Below, piece after piece: positions 60,245 through 64,000 of a stretch of 64,000 nucleotides of DNA; the first letter of the stretch is position 1; the number at the start of each line of letters is the position of its first letter. The DNA lies in the NCBI GenBank assembly GCA_963732775.1, contig CAVTAR010000001.1, positions 1,240,001-1,304,000 on the forward strand, read 5' to 3'. The DNA is from CAVRQM01 sp963732775. GTDB lineage: Bacteria > Pseudomonadota > Alphaproteobacteria > Acetobacterales > Acetobacteraceae. The notes beneath the pieces were generated by a model. It was not told where the DNA came from. It saw nothing but the letters and a program-made list of their open reading frames with translations, and searched no databases. The translations under genes were made by a program, and so were the position numbers.

Positions 60245-60610
60245 ATGCCCTCGGTACTGGCTGGCTACTTCCCCATCCTGGTGTTCATCGCGGTCGCCGC
60301 GCTGATCGGCGGTGCGCTGGTCGGAGGCTCGCTGCTGGCGGCCAAGCAGAAACCGTATCCCGAGAAGGTCTCCGCCTACGAATGCGGGTTCGAGGCGTTC
60401 GACGACGCGCGCCGGCGGTTCGACGTGCGGTTCTACCTGGTTGCGATCCTGTTCATCATCTTCGACCTGGAGGTCGCGTTCCTGTTCCCGTGGGCGGTGA
60501 GCCTGTCGGAGATCGGGCTGTTCGGCTTCCTCTCCATGCTGGTCTTCCTTGCCGTGCTGACCGTCGGCTTCATCTATGAGTGGCGCAAGGGCGCGCTCGA
60601 TTGGGAATGA
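60245..60610 (+). CDS. nuoA: NADH-quinone oxidoreductase subunit A
   Basis: This 121-residue complex I membrane subunit has three helices. The family motifs are KPYPEKVSAYECGFEAFDDARRRFDVRFYLVAILFIIFDLEVAFLFPW and the C-terminal GFIYEWRKGALDWE. The ATG at 60245 begins the first hydrophobic helix (MPSVLAGYFPILVFIAV). It is the first nuo gene; the promoter should lie in the 147 bases after tRNA-Asp. Confidence 0.97.
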   Translation: MPSVLAGYFPILVFIAVAALIGGALVGGSLLAAKQKPYPEKVSAYECGFEAFDDARRRFDVRFYLVAILFIIFDLEVAFLFPWAVSLSEIGLFGFLSMLVFLAVLTVGFIYEWRKGALDWE

Positions 60611-60650
60611 CCGCTTCGCGCGTCCGTCGCCCGCAGGAGATCGCAGCATC

Positions 60651-61253
60651 ATGAGCATGACCACCGACGGCGTCGTGTTCGAGAGCGGCAAGACCGCCAT
60701 CCCGACCGAGACCACCATCGCCTGGAACCGCGAGCACCTGCCGCCCGGCCCGGAGCAGGAGGCGGTGGTGCGCGGCATCACCGGGGCGATCGACGACCGC
60801 GGCTTCGTTGTCGCCAACATCGACCGTCTGGTGAATTGGGCGCGCACCGGCAGCCTGTGGCCGATGACGTTCGGGCTCGCCTGCTGCGCGGTGGAGATGA
60901 TCCATGCCTACATGCCGCGCTACGACCTGGACCGCCTTGGCGTGATCCCGCGCGCCAGCCCGCGACAGAGCGACGTGATGATCGTGGCCGGGACGCTGAC
61001 CAACAAGATGGCGCCGGCGTTGCGCAAGGTGTACGACCAGATGCCGGAGCCGCGCTGGGTGATCAGCATGGGCAGCTGCGCCAACGGCGGCGGCTACTAC
61101 CATTACTCGTATTCGGTGGTGCGCGGCTGCGACCGCGTGGTGCCGGTGGACATCTACGTGCCGGGCTGCCCGCCGACCGCCGAGGCGCTGGTCTACGGCA
61201 TCATGCAGCTGCAGAAGAAGATCCGGCGCACCGGGAGCATCCTGCGTGGCTGA
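60651..61253 (+). CDS. nuoB: NADH-quinone oxidoreductase subunit B
   Basis: This 200-residue peripheral subunit carries the N2 [4Fe-4S] cluster. Its ligands are in FGLACCAVEM (two adjacent Cys), MGSCANGGGYY and VDIYVPGCPPTAEAL. The ATG at 60651 follows AGGAG; the frame is open upstream without homology. It overlaps nuoC by eight bases. Confidence 0.97.
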   Translation: MSMTTDGVVFESGKTAIPTETTIAWNREHLPPGPEQEAVVRGITGAIDDRGFVVANIDRLVNWARTGSLWPMTFGLACCAVEMIHAYMPRYDLDRLGVIPRASPRQSDVMIVAGTLTNKMAPALRKVYDQMPEPRWVISMGSCANGGGYYHYSYSVVRGCDRVVPVDIYVPGCPPTAEALVYGIMQLQKKIRRTGSILRG

Positions 61254-61929
61254 CGCGACGCTGCTCGCCCGCACCGACGCGCTCGCCGGGCCGGTGCAGG
61301 GCGTGCTCGGCGTGGAATCCTGCCGCGTCGAGAAGGGCGAGCTGGTGGCGCACGCGCGCGCCGACGCGATCGTGGAGGTGTGTACCGCGCTGCGCGACGA
61401 CCCGCGGTTCCGTTTCGAGCAAGTCATGGATATCGCCGGCGTGGACTGGCCGGAGCGCGGCGCCGGGCGGTTCGACGTGGTGTACAACCTGCTGTCCGTC
61501 AGCCTGAACCAGCGCGTGCGGGTGGTGGTGACGACGGACGCGGCAACGCCGGTACCGTCGGTATGTGGCGTGTGGCCGGTGGCGACATGGTGGGAGCGCG
61601 AGGCCTGGGACCTGTTCGGCATCGTGTTTTCCGGCCAGCCGGACCTGCGGCGCATCCTCACCGACTACGGCTTCGAGGGACATCCGCTGCGCAAGGACTT
61701 CCCGATGACCGGGTACGTGGAGGTGCGCTACGACGAGGACCGCAAGCAGGTGGTGTACGAGCCGGTGAAGCTGACGCAGGAGTTCCGCAGCTTCGACTTC
61801 CTCTCGCCGTGGGAGGCGCTGACCACGCTGCCCGGCGACGAGAAGGCGCACGAGACGCGCGCTGAGGGCAAGCTGGGTGCGGCGGCGAACGCGACGACGC
61901 CCGCGCCGGCGGCGGGGGCCAAGCCATGA
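61246..61929 (+). CDS. nuoC: NADH-quinone oxidoreductase subunit C
   Basis: This 227-residue peripheral subunit contains the family signature REAWDLFGIVFSGQPDLRRILTDYGFEGHPLRKDFPMTGYVEVRYD. The start is GTG 61246 inside nuoB. The C-terminal ~25 residues are an Ala/Pro-rich extension. It overlaps the nuoD ATG by four bases. Confidence 0.97.
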   Translation: MADATLLARTDALAGPVQGVLGVESCRVEKGELVAHARADAIVEVCTALRDDPRFRFEQVMDIAGVDWPERGAGRFDVVYNLLSVSLNQRVRVVVTTDAATPVPSVCGVWPVATWWEREAWDLFGIVFSGQPDLRRILTDYGFEGHPLRKDFPMTGYVEVRYDEDRKQVVYEPVKLTQEFRSFDFLSPWEALTTLPGDEKAHETRAEGKLGAAANATTPAPAAGAKP

Positions 61930-63139
61930 CCACGACCATCATGCAGGAGACGGTGCCGCCGACCCAGCGGGTGGAGATCGACAGCCACGCCATCAATTTC
62001 GGCCCGCAGCACCCGTCGGCGCACGGGGTGCTGCGGCTGATCCTGGAGATGGACGGCGAGGTCGTCGAGCGTGCCGACCCGCATATCGGCCTGCTGCATC
62101 GCGGCACCGAGAAGCTGATCGAGTACAAGACGTACCTGCAGGCCGTGCCGTATTTCGACCGGCTCGACTACGTGAGCCCGATGTGCATGGAGCACACCTT
62201 CGCGCTCGCGGTGGAGAAGCTGCTCGGCGTGGAGGTGCCGGAGCGCGGGCGGTGGATCCGCACGATGTTCGCGGAGATCACGCGCATCCTGAACCACCTG
62301 CTGAACGTGACCTCCTATGCCCTCGACTGCGGCGCGCTGACGCCGAGCCTGTGGGGCTACGAGGAGCGCGAGAAGCTGATGGAGTTCCACGAGGCGGCCT
62401 CGGGCGCCCGCTTGCACGCCAATTATTTCCGGCCGGGCGGCGTCTCGCGCGATCTGCCGGTCGGGCTCGAGGACCGCATCGCGGACTGGGCCGAGACCTT
62501 CCACAAGTTCATCGACGACATGGAAGGGCTGCTCACCAACAACCGCATCTGGAAGCAGCGCACGGTGGACATCGGCATCGTGCCGGCCGAGCAGGCGCTG
62601 GCATGGGGATTCTGGGGCCGTGCCTGCGCGCCTCGGGCCTGCCGTGGGACCTGCGGCGGTCACAGCCATACGACATGTACGAGCACGTCGAGTTTGACCT
62701 TCCGGTGGGCCGCAACGGCGACTGCTACGACCGCTACATCGTGCGGGTGGCGGAGATGCGGCAGAGCGTCGCCATCATCCAGCAGTGCCTGGCGAAGATG
62801 CAGCCGGGGCCGATCAAGGTGCAGGACAACAAGATCAGCCCGCCGAAGCGCCTGGAGATGAAGCACTCGATGGAGGCGTTGATCCATCACTTCAAGCTGT
62901 TCACCGAAGGCTACCACGTCCCGGCGGGGGCCACCTACACCGCGACCGAATTGCCGAAGGGCGAGTTCGGGGTCTTCCTGGTGGCGGACGGCACGAACCG
63001 GCCGTACCGCTGCAAGATCCGCTCGACCGGGTTCGCGCATCTGCAGGCGATGAACGTGATGGCGAAGCGGCACATGCTGGCCGACGTGGTGGCGCTGATC
63101 GGCTCGATCGACGTCGTGTTCGGCGAGATCGACCGATGA
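61926..63139 (+). CDS. nuoD: NADH-quinone oxidoreductase subunit D, frame interrupted once
   Basis: This 49-kDa-type complex I subunit forms part of the quinone site. The first frame contains NFGPQHPSAHGVLRLILEMDGEVVERADPHIGLLHRGTEKLIE and ends in EQALAWGF. The second resumes LRASGLPWDLRRSQPYDMYEHVEFDLPVG and ends DVVFGEIDR. One base is missing near 62613 (TTCTGGGG should read TTCTCGGGG, giving GFSGPCLRASG). Joined length is about 404 residues, as in the family. A break here would disable complex I, so it is probably a sequence error. Confidence 0.94.
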
Positions 63140-63870
63140 GCCTGGCACCGATGAGCCTTGGCCAGATGAACCTGGGGCAGAGCCCCGGAGGCAGCCGCAC
63201 GACCGACGACATTGGCGACGGCTCGACCGGCCAGCGCGCGGCGCAGCCGGACGGGTTCGTGCTGGACCCGGCCAGCGAGGCCGAGATCGCGCGCTGGGTG
63301 CGCAAGTATCCGCCCGGGCGCCAGGCCAGCGCAGTGATCCCGGCGCTGTATGCGGCGCAGGGGCAGATGCGCCGGCAGGGCGGCAGCAACTGGCTGCCCC
63401 GGGCGGCGATGGACGCGGTGGCGCACCGGCTCGGGATGCCGCCGATCCGCGTCTACGAGGTCGCGACGTTCTACCTGATGTTCAACACGACGCCGGTCGG
63501 GCGCTATCACCTGCAGATCTGCACCACGACGCCGTGCTGGCTGCGCGGATCCGACGACGTGGTGGCCGCGTGCCGGCGTGCGACCGGGATCGCCGGATGG
63601 CACGAGACCAGCGCCGACGGCCTGTTCACCATGACGGAGGTGGAATGCCTCGGCGCCTGCGTCAACGCGCCGATGATGCAGGTCAACGACGACTACTACG
63701 AGGACCTCGACGCGGACAGCACCGAGCGCCTGCTGGCGGCGCTGAGGCGCGGCGAGCCGCCGAAGCCCGGGTCGATGACCGGGCGGCAGACCTCGGCGCC
63801 CGAGGGTGGCCCGAATACCCTGCTGGATATCGGGCAGCACGCTGCTTCGGAGCCGACCCATGCTGGCTGA
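63136..63870 (+). CDS. nuoE: NADH-quinone oxidoreductase subunit E
   Basis: This 244-residue subunit binds a [2Fe-2S] cluster via Cys in ICTTTPCWLRG and ECLGACVNAPMMQV. The core begins near residue 40 (FVLDPASEAEIARWVRKYPPGRQASAVIPALYAAQ). The first ~38 residues are a low-complexity extension with repeated MSLxxM words. The C-terminus is also longer than usual. The ATG at 63136 overlaps the nuoD stop. It overlaps nuoF by 11 bases. Confidence 0.96.
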   Translation: MSLAPMSLGQMNLGQSPGGSRTTDDIGDGSTGQRAAQPDGFVLDPASEAEIARWVRKYPPGRQASAVIPALYAAQGQMRRQGGSNWLPRAAMDAVAHRLGMPPIRVYEVATFYLMFNTTPVGRYHLQICTTTPCWLRGSDDVVAACRRATGIAGWHETSADGLFTMTEVECLGACVNAPMMQVNDDYYEDLDADSTERLLAALRRGEPPKPGSMTGRQTSAPEGGPNTLLDIGQHAASEPTHAG

Positions 63871-64000
63871 CCGCGACCGCGTCTTCACCAACCTGCATGG
63901 CCTGCACGACTGGCGGCTGGCCGGCGCGCGGGCGCGCGGCGACTGGGACGGCACGGCGGCGATCCTGGCGCGCGGGCGCGACGCGATCATCGAGGAGATG
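63860..64000 (+). CDS. nuoF: NADH-quinone oxidoreductase subunit F, 5' part
   Basis: The first 47 codons are visible before the window ends: MLADRDRVFTNLHGLHDWR, then RGDWDGTAAILARGRDAIIEEM. This is the usual NuoF beginning, just before its FMN-binding region. The ATG at 63860 lies inside nuoE, continuing the nuoABCDEF order. Confidence 0.93.
   Translation, partial: MLADRDRVFTNLHGLHDWRLAGARARGDWDGTAAILARGRDAIIEEM

Overview
The window is high-GC DNA from an alphaproteobacterium, most likely in Rhodospirillales/Acetobacteraceae. This rests on gene order (carA divergent from yqeY-dnaG-rpoD, and tRNA-Leu-tig-clpP-clpX-lon-tRNA-Val), an HpnN hopanoid transporter, an Aap general amino-acid ABC system and a nuoABCDEF order. 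It is ordinary chromosome with one insertion sequence and a modest accessory stretch. No CRISPR, prophage or recognisable defence system was seen.

Layout. 1-5.3 kb: 5' end of carA on the minus strand with an extra N-terminal helix-turn-helix, then yqeY, dnaG, rpoD and an acetyltransferase. 5.4-10.2 kb: membrane proton-pumping pyrophosphatase followed directly by soluble pyrophosphatase, then an aldehyde dehydrogenase/DUF779 pair on the minus strand separated by a block of palindromic repeats. 10.2-16 kb (accessory): ECF sigma factor with RskA-type anti-sigma factor, a broken GloVer-repeat exported protein, a GAF/PAS/PAS histidine kinase and an IS5-family element inserted in a palindromic repeat. 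16.2-30.4 kb: hpnN and a twelve-gene minus-strand respiratory operon that encodes alternative complex III (ActABCDEF), a small membrane protein, Sco and a caa3 oxidase of the A2 type. Most of its gene junctions are 4-base stop/start overlaps. 30.5-38.2 kb: DUF1489 gene and the aapJ-aapQMP system, split by an opposite-strand gene for a 933-residue beta-repeat surface protein. 38.2-42.4 kb: lipoprotein, YfgM-like protein, BamB, Der. 42.4-51.7 kb: two flavin oxidoreductases divergent from a peptide-type ABC transporter. 51.7-59 kb: disordered repeat protein, tRNA-Leu, trigger factor, ClpP, ClpX, Lon, tRNA-Val. 59-64 kb: two small exported proteins, tRNA-Asp, and nuoA-F (nuoF cut by the window end).

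Respiration is the main theme. Complex I (nuo) feeds quinone, alternative complex III can pass electrons from quinol to the caa3 oxidase encoded in the same operon, and the membrane pyrophosphatase adds a second proton pump.

About sixteen single-base frame breaks occur in otherwise well-conserved genes (acetyltransferase, DUF779, actB, aapM, lon, nuoD and others). At least twelve are one-base insertions, and lon alone carries four. This looks like an error-prone consensus rather than gene decay, so the broken genes are annotated as probably intact in the organism unless stated otherwise.
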